Part shown: in pieces, positions 24,674-33,112 of the stretch
How positions within the stretch are numbered: position 1 is the stretch's first letter
How the letters are laid out: every line of letters starts with the position of its first letter
Source of the DNA: Pseudomonas fluorescens
Lineage (GTDB): Bacteria; Pseudomonadota; Gammaproteobacteria; Pseudomonadales; Pseudomonadaceae
Direction of reading: 5' to 3'
Assembly (NCBI RefSeq): GCF_902497995.1
Contig: NZ_CABVII010000019.1
Coordinates: forward strand, 1-64,000
DNA: 64,000 bases
Translations under genes and position numbers: made by a program
The notes under the pieces: model-generated
Told to the model about the DNA's origin: nothing
Seen by the model: the letters and a program-made list of their open reading frames with translations, nothing else
The model's database searches: none

Positions 24674-24862
24674 TGTCCGCCTTGGGTCCAGGCTGTGTGA
24701 AAACGCAGGCGCCGTTTTGAAGTCTGCGTTGTTACGTAACATCTGCCCACGATTGGTCAATCAGCAGACCAGGAATTTGCATAGAAACGCGATTTTCGTT
24801 CCAGTCCTGACTGTCAAACCTGCTCGAAAACGTTTTCACACAGCCTGGACCCATTGCGGACA
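24674..24862. mobile_element. 189-bp palindromic MITE-like element
   Basis: Arms of 32 bp (24674-24705 and 24831-24862) are inverted copies with two mismatches; the inner part is GGCTGTGTGAAAACG against CGTTTTCACACAGCC, resembling the ends of several IS families. The 125-bp middle is non-coding. It sits immediately before the attC-like site. Confidence 0.65.
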
Positions 24863-24864
24863 CT

Positions 24865-24939
24865 GCCTAACGTTGAGCTAAGGGGTTGGCTTTAGCCGGT
24901 CCCAGTGAGCGAAGCGAACGATTTTACGCATTGTTAGGC
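24865..24939. other. attC-like integron recombination site
   Basis: Starts GCCTAAC (RYYYAAC core) and ends GTTAGGC (GTTRRRY core) 75 bp apart, with partly complementary sequence between (GTTGAGCTAAG... and ...CGATTTTACGCATT), as in integron 59-base elements. No intI gene is visible in the window. Confidence 0.6.
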
Positions 24940-25098
24940 CGCGCCACGGACTTGAGCCGGCTGTAGAAAGTAAGTGTTCAGCGTTGCTGGATTTGTGGCT
25001 TGAAGCATACGCGTGCAGGCTTTCAGGTAGAAGAGCTTGAAGATGCCGGCAGGCGCGTGCCGGTTTGGCATCCTTTTCGCATATGCAATGCCTCGTCC

Positions 25099-25182
25099 AG
25101 CTAACGACGAATTAAGCGGCGCTGCGACTTGGCGCAGCGTCCGGCGGAACAAAGTGAAGCGAACTTGAATGACTAGTTATGT
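25099..25182. other. Second, weaker attC-like sequence
   Basis: AGCTAACGACGAATTAAG ... ACTTGAATGACTAGTTATGT has the layout of an attC (outer AAC/GTT cores and inner complementary arms), but the outer bases deviate from the consensus. The stretch between the two sites (24940-25098) holds a short frame on the minus strand only. Confidence 0.35.
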
Positions 25183-25227
25183 AAATCTTAGGCAATAGTT
25201 CTTTACCTACAGATTTCGATAACTCAC

Positions 25228-25590
25228 CTATTCATGTCCGGGGAATACGTCAACACAGCTGGCCCCTGAGCGTCTTATCGCGCGATAGTCCACGCGTCCG
25301 CCACAGGTCCGCCCATATCTGAAAAGTAAGGTATCCATCAAGAGCCGTTCGTTTAGCCAGATTGCGTCACACGCTGCCATTGACCCCCCGTAACAGGCGA
25401 TTGCAGCTTCATTGAAGTCTGCAGCCCAGTCTCCGGGTTCAGCGAGCATTGGCTCCTCGCCTGGGGGTAGAGGGTCGGTAGATTCAGCCCACACAACGTT
25501 ACATCCGATGAGTATGATGAAAAGTGTTGCAATTGGAATTGAAATTATTTGCGCGGCGATGGCACGAGCCATCATATGATGATTTTGCAT
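25228..25590 (-). CDS. Small exported hypothetical protein
   Basis: 120 aa with a signal-anchor-like helix (IAAQIISIPIATLFIILIGCNVVWA) and five cysteines in the exported part (ACYGGSMAACDAIW, RTCGGRVDY, SGASCVDVF), suggesting disulphides. GGAGG eight bases before the ATG at 25590 supports the start; a second ATG six bases further upstream is less well placed. No family recognised; it may be another cassette gene, though it points against the other two. Confidence 0.55.
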   Translation of the reverse strand: MQNHHMMARAIAAQIISIPIATLFIILIGCNVVWAESTDPLPPGEEPMLAEPGDWAADFNEAAIACYGGSMAACDAIWLNERLLMDTLLFRYGRTCGGRVDYRAIRRSGASCVDVFPGHE

Positions 25591-25626
25591 TCTGAGCACC
25601 TCCGATTTACATAACTACTATTAGGC

Positions 25627-25662
25627 GACATTGCTGTCGCGTTTAAACGCGACAGCAATGTC
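25627..25662. repeat. Perfect 36-bp palindrome, with related motifs downstream
   Basis: Each half contains GACATTGCTGTCGCGTTT or its complement, with no spacer. AAACGCGACA recurs at about 25716-25725 and 25742-25751 in direct orientation. Multiple short end repeats of this sort occur in transposon termini (for example IS21-type), so this may be a scar of two abutting element ends. The surrounding 25591-25949 has no supported gene. Confidence 0.5.
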
Positions 25663-25949
25663 TTATAATGTTCCTTGTCGTCCTGTAAGCCCTTGTCTAG
25701 CTTGGAGGGAGTCGCAGCAAACGCGACATACCCCAGGGAGAAACGCGACATGGATGACGGCAAGCTCAACTGCGGTAAAGATTCAGCGTAGAGGGTCGAA
25801 GCTACCGATTTGCCATCACCATGTCCACCGGCAGCTCCTGGCCGTTTTCTGCCTATAACAACTGACCGAAGTCGACCCTGAACCGCCAGTCTTCCGAGAA
25901 GGAAAAGCGCTCTGCGCAGTGTCGACCGGCGCTACCCGCCGGTCATCAA

Positions 25950-26311
25950 TCACATAGGCGCGGCGATGAGTAATATCGCAGTCCCGTGTGCGGCTGTGGC
26001 GGCGTTTACGCCGTAGCGCACGCGGACGAAAGAACAGACCAGGCCCTCAACCAGAGTGAACAGTAAAATCGGCCAGCCAATCCGGGTGACGCGTAGCGCC
26101 AGGAACGCATGGCAGGCTGCGAAGGCGACAGCGCTGACCAGGGCTGCTCGTAGCGCAGAGGTGTGGTGTTCGAGGTGACCTTGCAGGAACCCGCGAAACA
26201 GCACCTCTTCCAGCGCATTACCGCCGAAGGCCAGCACGACCATGCTCAGCAACCAAGGCCAATAATCCGCGATCTCGCCTATACCGGTTCCTTGATAGAG
26301 CCGCCGCCAAA
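25950..26311 (-). pseudogene. Truncated CPBP (CAAX/Abi) intramembrane protease
   Basis: The frame encodes the catalytic half of a CPBP-family membrane protease: motif EEVLFRGFLQG (EExxxR) and a later histidine in FAACHAFLAL, with hydrophobic helices between. Upstream of FWRRLYQGTGIGEIADYWPW the coding sequence ends abruptly in a repeat (GGGACGGATTTATTTT), so about 120 N-terminal residues are missing. An internal ATG at 26252 could start a short product, but it would lack the first helices. Confidence 0.7.
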
Positions 26312-26430
26312 AACGGGACGGATTTATTTTTTAAACGCAAAAACGCGCAAAAACGGGACGGATTTATTTTTTCGAAAATAAATCCGTCCCCTTAACCCCT
26401 GTCCCCTTAACCCCTTAACCCCGTCCCTTA
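26310..26430. repeat. GGGACGGATTTATTTT repeat cluster with perfect hairpin
   Basis: Two direct copies (from about 26315 and 26355) and one inverted copy. GGGACGGATTTATTTT (26355-26370) and AAAATAAATCCGTCCC (26375-26390) form a perfect 16-bp stem closed by TTCG. A tract of CCCCTTAA units (26388-26432) follows. The same family recurs near 29095 and 30619-30690. Confidence 0.75.
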
Positions 26431-26455
26431 ACCCATTTCTTCTATGAACACACAA

Positions 26456-27091
26456 TTATGCAGGAGTAATTATGGGGAGGGCGAGATATCGAATATGTCC
26501 ACCCAAATGCATAGGGCGCAGTTCCAGTGGATCAGTCAAACCTCGTATCCCATTTCCTGGCCACGGATCCATGAAACCTAGATTGAATATTTGAGGACCC
26601 ATGGGGGTGTTTTGAAAGGCGGCTGCTGTCAATACCATTGCGTGGGAGAGATTGCCAAACACTAACGGGCGTTCTTGCGCGAGGCTTTGCAAAATGAGCT
26701 GGTTGTTTATCGCGTTTACGCCTGCGTCTGCGTCATACGCTGCAATTAATCTAACATCGAATCGATTTCCGTTTTGATCGATCCAGCGTCGTGTCAACGC
26801 CTGAGAAACTACGGACCCCGATAGTGCTGGTATGTTGCTTATAGTTCCGTATACCTGAAGAACAATTGCTTGCTGGCTCACATAGTAGCCATAGTATGAA
26901 AAAATCATCTGAATCGAAGCAGCCCAGCACCACTGAGACATTTGTTGAGTCGCGTACGTCTGATGAAGCCTTTGCATTGAAATGCCGACTTCACAGGCGC
27001 CAGCAGGATTGCACTGTTGGTACGCAAATGTTTCTAGTGGAATTCCAGCTAAAGCGATTGTTAAGCCAGTAAGTAGTTGTCTGCGGTTCAT
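26456..27091 (-). CDS. Exported papain-like cysteine protease
   Basis: 211 aa. A short signal with two arginines (MNRRQLLTGLTIALAGIPLETFA) is followed by a papain-like/C39-like fold: catalytic C55 in QMSQWCWAASIQMIF, and a histidine in GNLSHAMVL, then GFMDPWPG supplying a polar third residue. This matches the 'papain-like cysteine protease' family PF12385 in size and motifs. AAGGA precedes the ATG at 27091. It is the last of three leftward genes. Expected to act in the periplasm or outside; target unknown. Confidence 0.72.
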   Translation of the reverse strand: MNRRQLLTGLTIALAGIPLETFAYQQCNPAGACEVGISMQRLHQTYATQQMSQWCWAASIQMIFSYYGYYVSQQAIVLQVYGTISNIPALSGSVVSQALTRRWIDQNGNRFDVRLIAAYDADAGVNAINNQLILQSLAQERPLVFGNLSHAMVLTAAAFQNTPMGPQIFNLGFMDPWPGNGIRGLTDPLELRPMHLGGHIRYLALPIITPA

Positions 27092-27195
27092 AGCTATCCT
27101 TTGATTCTTACTGGCACAGAATAAGAAAGTAGAAAAATGTATATCCAAAAGCTTTCCACGTTATATTCTCAGTCGCACGGACTAAAACGTACTCG

Positions 27196-28101
27196 TTATT
27201 GATGACCTAAGGAGGAATCTAAAAGCGACAATTCCGGAGGTTCCAGACACCGCCCGGTGCTAGTCACGATCTGGGCAATCTGGGCCTTCAGAGTTGTGAC
27301 GAGAGCGATTCGGGCCATACCCGCGATTTGAGATGACCTCACCAGCTCAGCAAAATCTTGGGTGCGTTTATTCGCTAGGCTACAGTCGCCCATCGAAAGT
27401 TCAGCCATGATCCAGTCGGAAACAACGAACGCACGTGTGGCATTTATACCGAAAGCCTGCTCACCCGCTAGCACTTTCAACGATTGCTCATAAGCGGTTC
27501 GACCAGAGTCGATCCTGCCCGTGAAAAACATAAGTCTACCTTGAAAGCGATAGGCCTCTGACATCATCGAAGGAGCAGCGTTCTTTGTAGCTACCGCCCG
27601 GTCCACCAGCTTCTGCGCGCTCTTCCAGTCGTAGATATTCATTGCCTCGGATATCAACACTACAAGCTGTGGAATACCCACATCATCACCAAGTCTGGGT
27701 AGCACTTCTGTCGCATACTGAATATTGGCTAGAACCTGAGGAATGACCATCGAATTCATCGCGGCAAACATTTGCGGGTTATTGGATTCGAATTGTAATC
27801 TCACCATTCCTTGACGAAGGTTGGCTACAGCGTTTACGGCGCCGTTGAATTCCGCCAAGTCCCTGATCCGCTCTTCGTTAGGCTTGCTCCAAAATACATC
27901 GAACAACGATATGGCGCTGAGCACAATACCTACGAGCAGAGCAAGTAAACTCATCTTTTTTTCGATCTTCTTCAGCCACGTATTTTCCTCTGGCTTTTCC
28001 AGGCGCTCTAGCCGCGCATCGAATGCATTCAGGGCGGCAGCGACTAAAGGATCGAAGTCTTGAACATTATTGCCATTTTGGCGGTTACGTTCATCGGTCA
28101 C
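27196..28101 (-). CDS. Hypothetical single-pass membrane protein with helical-repeat domain
   Basis: 301 aa: acidic N-terminus with a coiled-coil stretch (ALNAFDARLERLEKPEENTW), one membrane helix (MSLLALLVGIVLSAISLFDVF, about 50-70), then a long alpha-helical region that resembles degenerate TPR repeats (YRFQGRLMFFTGRIDSGRTAYEQSLKVLAG). No family recognised. The ATG at 28101 overlaps the stop of the upstream frame (ATGA), indicating coupling. Confidence 0.6.
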   Translation of the reverse strand: MTDERNRQNGNNVQDFDPLVAAALNAFDARLERLEKPEENTWLKKIEKKMSLLALLVGIVLSAISLFDVFWSKPNEERIRDLAEFNGAVNAVANLRQGMVRLQFESNNPQMFAAMNSMVIPQVLANIQYATEVLPRLGDDVGIPQLVVLISEAMNIYDWKSAQKLVDRAVATKNAAPSMMSEAYRFQGRLMFFTGRIDSGRTAYEQSLKVLAGEQAFGINATRAFVVSDWIMAELSMGDCSLANKRTQDFAELVRSSQIAGMARIALVTTLKAQIAQIVTSTGRCLEPPELSLLDSSLGHQ

Positions 28102-28430
28102 ATCATCCTCCCGGATTCTTCAATCAGTCTGAAGCTCGTTGGAGTAAAGGAATTCTGAGCGCCACCATGCCTACAGCCAGTTTTTATGGTGGGTAGTGAC
28201 GGATACACCTTCCAATATGAAACACCGAGAACAAATAGGCTCGAGAGTTGGGCCAGGCATATTGAGCCATGAATTGCTATACAGTCCGCACCTGCACGCG
28301 CGACGGCTGAATGCGAGCAAATGGATGCTGGAGCCAGCGTATGATTATAGTATGAAAGATCGCAGGCGCTATTAATGTGCAGGCCTAGTCCCCGATTGGC
28401 GCTGTCAAAAGTGTCGCCAATGGTCGACAT
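28098..28430 (-). CDS. Hypothetical small protein coupled to downstream gene
   Basis: 110 aa from the ATG at 28430, which follows GAGGTGA. Contains one hydrophobic segment (SICLAQLSSLFVLGVSYW) and several cysteines. Its stop overlaps the start of the 301-aa gene by 4 bp. The coding character is weaker than that of its neighbours; the coupling and ribosome site are the main support. Confidence 0.45.
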   Translation of the reverse strand: MSTIGDTFDSANRGLGLHINSACDLSYYNHTLAPASICSHSAVARAGADCIAIHGSICLAQLSSLFVLGVSYWKVYPSLPTIKTGCRHGGAQNSFTPTSFRLIEESGRMM

Positions 28431-28558
28431 GATCGTCACCTCACAAGAAAAAAAGGCGCTGACCATAAAAAGCCGGCGACATCATTAGTCAAGATTACTA
28501 TGAACAGGGCGTCAAGAGATGATCGAACCTTTAGTGCGTACAGCTTGGTCCGATACTA

Positions 28559-29085
28559 GGTTCTGTACGAAAAGTAATGTCGCAAACACCGCATGGCACA
28601 GGCCAATGAGACCATCGCAGCAAAACTTTTCGCGAGCTTGTCGAAGCGTGTAACGATGCGGCGGTTCTCCTTCAGCCATCCGAACATGCGCTCGATGATG
28701 TTGCGCTGTCGGTATTTGGGGCGATCAAACAGCCTGGGTAAACCCGGTCGAGGCTTGCGCTTCATGCTTCGCAACGGGATCACTGGCTGCATCCGATAAC
28801 GATCGCAGTAACGGCGCAAGGCCTCGGCGTCATAGCCCTTGTCGGCCAGCAGCCATCGACAGCGTTTGCGGGGACGGCCGCGCAAGCTTGGGATGCAAGC
28901 CTCATCCAGCAGCGGTTGGGCATAGGCGATATCACTGGCCTGCCCGCCTGAAAGTAGAAAGTGCAAAGGCACGCCATTGGCATCGCACAGCATGTGAATC
29001 TTGGTCGTCAGGCCGCCCCGGCTGCGTCCGAGCGCGTGATCTTGCGGTTCTTCAGGCCCCCTTTTTCCCGGCGCCTGATGAGGCT
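28559..29085 (-). mobile_element. Truncated IS5-family (IS427-type) element
   Basis: A frame from about 29085 to the stop at 28556 encodes the C-terminal part of an IS5-type transposase: DHALGRSRGGLTTKIHMLCD, LLADKGYDAEALRR and NIIERMFGWLKENRRI, with the D and E of the DDE triad. The outer end GGTTCTGTACGAAAAGT (28559 onward) is the typical terminal repeat, preceded by CTA. The 5' end with the first reading frame is missing; it stops at a hairpin (CCCCTTTTTCC...GGAAAAAGGGG) next to the IS4 insertion. Not mobile by itself. Confidence 0.82.
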
Positions 29086-29105
29086 CGGAAAAAGGGGACA
29101 GATTT

Positions 29106-30618
29106 GAATGGCACTTACTTAACATGTTTCGCGTGCCCATTTTTTCTGACATCTGCCCTTGCTGACCGGCGTGATTTGGTCAGCAAGGGGTAGGCTTGAG
29201 GTCTTCGTTTTATGGCTCGCGGCTCGATACGACCAGGTCGGTTTCCAACGCGCTTTTGAGCGATCAGCGTCAATAAATTTGACAGGTCATCCTCTTCTTC
29301 AGGGCTGCCATATTGTCGCAACGCCAGCCGTAGCTGAAGGCTGTGTTTGAAGCTCAGTTCGCGAGGTAAGCAGTCAGCTAATAGAGCCGATTGTGCCATG
29401 AGCATTCGGATCAGATTGTGTGCCAACAGATAGACCCACAGCTCCTTGACTGCCATGCCTGGGGTTTTGCAGCTTAACTTTCCAAGTCCCAGCGTCGCTT
29501 TGAGATTGCGCAAATCTAACTCGACATGCCATCGACCCTTGTACAGCGATTTGAGGGCTGTTTTTGGTGTCTGCTTCGGGCAATGCAACGTGGTCACCAA
29601 AGTCTTTCCGCCAGTCTTCAGCTCCCTCACTGTCAGCCTTTCAGGCGCCTGTTCGTAATGCGCCTGACTCATCCAAGGCGGCCTTCTTTCGGGCTTTTGC
29701 AACTCGTTCAGGTGATCTTCCGAACCGAGACTTTGACCCAAGCGAAAGTCAGTGCTGCGCCGTCGCGCACCATATTGTTCGAACACGCCATCGACACCTC
29801 TTCGTTGCAACTCGCACAACAGGAAATAAGTAGCGTAGTAAGCGTCGCCCAACAAAATGTCGCCTGTTTTCAACGTGTCGAGCATTGATCTGAGCAGCGT
29901 CTGTTCATCGCCACCCTTGCCTCGGAAACGCCCAAGGGCGGCATCTAAAACGGCGCCGCTGGAGAGGCAAACGATGCCAACCACTCGACACAGCGGGAAA
30001 CCAAGACCGACTTTCTGACCGCGAGACTGCGGATAGGCACCCTGATTGGCCGCGGTGTCGGGCATGCTGACCGTCGTACCGTCGACAAGGCGTACAGGGC
30101 GTCCCATCCAGCGCCACGACGATGGTGCTTGATCACTTATCGAAGCACCGGTGTACTTAACCAACGTGGAAACCATTTCCACAGGCAGGCGCTTTCTGGC
30201 TTTACAGTAGGCGCCCGTGCGAATGCTATTGGGCTTGATACCGCCACAAGACCGTTTGATGGACAAGTCGTTGACGGCGTTCTGGCAGGAACGGTCGGCA
30301 CTCATCGCTTGAGCCAGAAACATAGACAGCGTTTCAGTCGGCGGAAACAGACGCTCCCGATATTCTGGCAGTGCAGACTCGACGCGCTGTAAAAGTTCGG
30401 GAGCAGTGAGAAGATTGAAAAAAGCATACGCATCACAGTTCGAAGCGTGTCGATGAAAACGTTGCTGTTGATGCTGGAGAATTTGACGTCTACGATTCAT
30501 TGGGGTTGTGTCCTTGGTTCGTCGGTGTGTGTTCGCAACTATCACCGTAGACCAAGACCAGCCCTTCTTCATTTTTTGCTTTTAGCTCAAGGGGTTAGCT
30601 GCTAAGTAAGTGCCATTC
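29106..30618 (-). mobile_element. Intact IS4-family insertion sequence
   Basis: 1513 bp bounded by GAATGGCACTTACTTA (29106) and its inverted copy TAAGTAAGTGCCATTC (ending 30618). Flanked by an 11-bp duplication GGGACAGATTT at 29095-29105 and 30619-30629. Length, terminal repeats and duplication size fit the IS4 family. It inserted into a copy of the GGGACAGATTTATTTT repeat. Confidence 0.93.
29115..30500 (-). CDS. IS4-family transposase
   Basis: 461 aa from the ATG at 30500 (MNRRRQILQHQQQRFHRHA). DDE catalytic residues are visible: D in RLVDGTTVSMPDT, D in ILLGDAYYATYFL, and E in KGRWHVELDLRNLKATLG (the Y/R-W-x-V-E-L variant of the YREK box). The frame is open throughout and ends inside the left terminal repeat, so the element may still be active. 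The longer frame reaching 30572 is not needed. Confidence 0.92.
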   Translation of the reverse strand: MNRRRQILQHQQQRFHRHASNCDAYAFFNLLTAPELLQRVESALPEYRERLFPPTETLSMFLAQAMSADRSCQNAVNDLSIKRSCGGIKPNSIRTGAYCKARKRLPVEMVSTLVKYTGASISDQAPSSWRWMGRPVRLVDGTTVSMPDTAANQGAYPQSRGQKVGLGFPLCRVVGIVCLSSGAVLDAALGRFRGKGGDEQTLLRSMLDTLKTGDILLGDAYYATYFLLCELQRRGVDGVFEQYGARRRSTDFRLGQSLGSEDHLNELQKPERRPPWMSQAHYEQAPERLTVRELKTGGKTLVTTLHCPKQTPKTALKSLYKGRWHVELDLRNLKATLGLGKLSCKTPGMAVKELWVYLLAHNLIRMLMAQSALLADCLPRELSFKHSLQLRLALRQYGSPEEEDDLSNLLTLIAQKRVGNRPGRIEPRAIKRRPQAYPLLTKSRRSARADVRKNGHAKHVK

Positions 30619-30629
30619 GGGACAGATTT

Positions 30630-30713
30630 ATTTTCCAGCAAAGGAGGGTAAATAAATCGGACGGTAAAATAAATCCGCCCCCTTTTCACTCTTTTCACTC
30701 CCATCTTTAATAA
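30630..30713. repeat. Remaining half of the GGGACAGATTTATTTT repeat region
   Basis: TTTATTTTCC, GGACGGTAAAATAAATCCGCCCCC and two CTTTTCACT units follow the right target duplication. They belong to the same repeat family as 26310-26430. Confidence 0.6.
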
Positions 30714-31493
30714 TTACCACTCACTTGCGAGGACTTCTAACTCTTGTTTGGGGATTTTATGTAGCCCCATTAGATAGCAGAGGGTCACGCCCGGCCCCGA
30801 AATCATTGATCTGGCTGGAATGACGAGTCCTGGTTCGTACACGTTATCGCCGCGACCCGCATTGACGTTATAGCTGACGATGAGTTGCTGTTGGTACAAA
30901 ACCAATGCCTCCATGCTGATGCTATGGGAGTTCGGATGCATGGGTTCGCGAACCTGCCAGGGGCGGTCGCGTGTTTTGAAAGAATTGATCTGTTCTACCA
31001 AGCTTAGGATCACAAACTGGCGATAGGTCATGCTTTCCGCCAGGCTCAGTAGGAAATTGGCCTGCGCCTTCGACACCGAGGGATAGAAAACCAGACCTGA
31101 GTAAAAATTGGCGAGATAAGGCAATTTTTGCTGTTCATGCTCCTGCTTCGCAGCTAGCAGCACTCCCTCGAAAACTTCCTCAGCAGGCGAAGGCCCATTT
31201 TCACTTTTGTCAAAGAAACCGTCTGAACGCGGTTCTTTCCACAGCAAACGCTCTTTAATCTCACTAATAGCGATCGCAGCGACACCGCCCACTCGCTCTT
31301 TTTCTTTCATAGACATGAGCCGTTCTGCTACATCGTCCAACACGTTCGCGCAGCCCTGCCCGAGTGTTGCACCAATAACAGCCCCCGCCATTGAGTCCGA
31401 TGGACTTATTAATCCCTGCACAACAGCACCGACGCCTGCCCCTACGATCTTTACGCCGTGTCCAAGCAGACTTTTTAAGCTTTCATTGCTCAT
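30714..31493 (-). CDS. Hypothetical protein with glycine-rich N-terminal helices
   Basis: 259 aa starting at the ATG at 31493 behind GGGGGAGGTGAT. The N-terminus (SLLGHGVKIVGAGVGAVVQGL...GAVIGATLGQGCANVL) has small-residue, glycine-zipper-like hairpins that could insert in membranes. The rest (about 65-259) is soluble and helical, with LLSLAESMTYRQFVILSLVEQI. No family recognised. Its position among mobile elements suggests accessory origin. Confidence 0.6.
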   Translation of the reverse strand: MSNESLKSLLGHGVKIVGAGVGAVVQGLISPSDSMAGAVIGATLGQGCANVLDDVAERLMSMKEKERVGGVAAIAISEIKERLLWKEPRSDGFFDKSENGPSPAEEVFEGVLLAAKQEHEQQKLPYLANFYSGLVFYPSVSKAQANFLLSLAESMTYRQFVILSLVEQINSFKTRDRPWQVREPMHPNSHSISMEALVLYQQQLIVSYNVNAGRGDNVYEPGLVIPARSMISGPGVTLCYLMGLHKIPKQELEVLASEW

Positions 31494-31610
31494 ATCACCT
31501 CCCCCTGAGTGCATTCAATGCGCCACCATACGCTCGTGAGCCGATCGCGGGGAAGCTTGAGCTAGGACTAGAGGACGAGATCGAGGTTGAGGTGCAGTGG
31601 AGGTGTACTG

Positions 31611-31678
31611 ATGAACCGGCGTTGGGATCCTTCACATCATTTAGGATTTAAGGGTTTCCTCTTTCTCGCTACGTCCGT
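31611..31678 (+). pseudogene. Possible gene start interrupted by an IS1111-type element
   Basis: ATG at 31611 opens MNRRWDPSHHLGFKGFLFLATSVYG, a plausible membrane-anchor start, and the IS begins about 70 bases in. No continuation is recognised on the other side of the element, so this may be chance. Confidence 0.2.
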
Positions 31679-31695
31679 ATATGGACTCCTCCTCA

Positions 31696-31945
31696 TTGCA
31701 AGCCCCTTTGCTTTGGCTCCCGTGCCGACTACACACGTATATTCGGCCTCTAAATACGACATCGTTTCGATGCAGGGCCATGATGGGCTATTCGCGCGCC
31801 GGCTCCCGATCGCTTTTTCGTGCTTTTCGCACTTGGACATTCGAGGGTTTTGCCGACGCCGGTTCGACCGGTTTGCCATCGCTCAGGTTGCTTCGCAATC
31901 GTGGTTAAGAGTTGCTTCTCTCGTAGAACTCGTCGGGTAAATAGA
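31696..31945 (-). ncRNA. Candidate bridge-RNA region of the IS1111-type element
   Basis: The 250 bases between the transposase stop and the IS end have no coding potential on the transposase strand but contain several local inverted repeats (for example AAGTGCGAAAAGCAC, and GGTCGAACCGG). IS110-family elements encode a bridge RNA in a non-coding end region; in IS1111-type elements it lies on the 3' side. Assigned by position only. Confidence 0.35.
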
Positions 31946-32978
31946 TCAGGCCGCTGCATGATTCGGTTGGTAATCAGTGTCGTGACGCAGCATCGCCCAA
32001 GCCATGCGTGCAGTTTTGTTGGCCAGCGCAATAGCGGCCACATTGGGATGCGATCGCTCGGCTAAACGAACGGCCCACTGGCTGAGTCGATCCTCTTTGG
32101 ATTTGGCTGTGCGTAGCGCCGAGCGTGCGCCATGCACCATCAATGTTCGCAGATACACATCACCGCGCTTGCTGATACCGAGCAGTCGACCCTTACCACC
32201 AGAACTGTGTTGCCTGGGTGTCAGTCCCAGCGAGGCGGCAAACTGTCGGCCATTGGCAAACTGACGGGCATCACCGAGAGCGACGACGAGCGCGGTGGCG
32301 ATCATTGGGCCGACACCGCGTAACTGTTGAAGGCGAACGGCGGACGGCTCGTTTGTCGCGATCGCAGTGATCTCGCCGTCGAGCTTGCGTACGCGCCCAT
32401 CCAGCGCACGTAGGTCGTCCCACAAACCATCCAGCAGACGACGAAAGCGTGCTGTCAAACCGTTATCCGCATCTTCTAGCCAGCACGGTATTGCGCGACG
32501 CAGCATCAGCAATTCCTTCGGTGCAATGAGACCGTACTCGGCGACCAGCCCACGGATCTGATTGGCTTTGGCCGTCCGCTGTTCGATTAAGCCGGCCCGG
32601 ATGCGATGCGTCGCCTGGATATCCTGTTGTTCGATCGTCTTGATGGCGACGAAGCGCATGCTGGGACGGCTCATCGCTTCACAGATCGCCTCGGCATCGT
32701 TCGCGTCGTTCTTGTTGCTTTTGACATAGGGTTTAACGAACTGGGGGGCGATCAGCTTGACTCGAAATCCGCGAGCTTCGAGTTGTCGCGCCCAATGATG
32801 GGCCCCACCGCAACTTTCCATGCCAATCTCACAACCAGGCTCGACCTTTTCCAGCACCGTTTGAAGCCAACGATCACGTGGTAGCCGCTGCCGCCAGACC
32901 GGCTTCTCATGGCAATCCACACCGTGGATCTGAAATACGTTCTTGGCCAAGTCGACCCCAATGCGCATAAGCTTCATG
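31946..32978 (-). CDS. IS110/IS1111-family DEDD transposase
   Basis: 344 aa starting at 32978 behind AGGAGG. N-terminal RuvC-like DEDD domain (RIGVDLAKNVFQIHGVD, with E in GMESCGGAHHWAR and DxxD in NKNDANDAEAI). The C-terminal Transposase_20 domain has the helix-hairpin-helix LQQLRGVGPMIATALV and the serine region FAASLGLTPRQHSSGGKGRL. Open throughout, so probably functional. Confidence 0.92.
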
Positions 32979-33075
32979 TGTGGCCTCCTTCTCACTGTTG
33001 ACTGTGGTTCGCACTTTCAGTCTGGCACCCAAGATGCCGAAGTGAGGAGGAGTCCATCCCATTGCTTTGGGTCGG

Positions 33076-33106
33076 ATAGCGACGGTCTAGCATCGACCGT
33101 CGCTAT
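33076..33106. repeat. Perfect 12-bp stem-loop
   Basis: ATAGCGACGGTC (33076-33087) pairs with GACCGTCGCTAT (33095-33106) around a 7-base loop. It lies just outside the IS1111-type element and 7 bases before a recombinase gene remnant; it may be the target structure of the element or a terminator without T tract. Confidence 0.5.
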
Positions 33107-33112
33107 AGATGG

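Larger units (their letters stand above)
31676..33062 (-). mobile_element. IS110-family (IS1111-type) element
   Basis: Sub-terminal inverted repeats ATGGACTCCTCCTCA (31681-31695) and TGAGGAGGAGTCCAT (33043-33057) enclose one transposase gene and a 250-base non-coding stretch after its stop. Sub-terminal repeats and a long 3' non-coding region distinguish the IS1111 subgroup. No clear target duplication, as expected. Exact ends are uncertain by a few bases. Confidence 0.82.
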
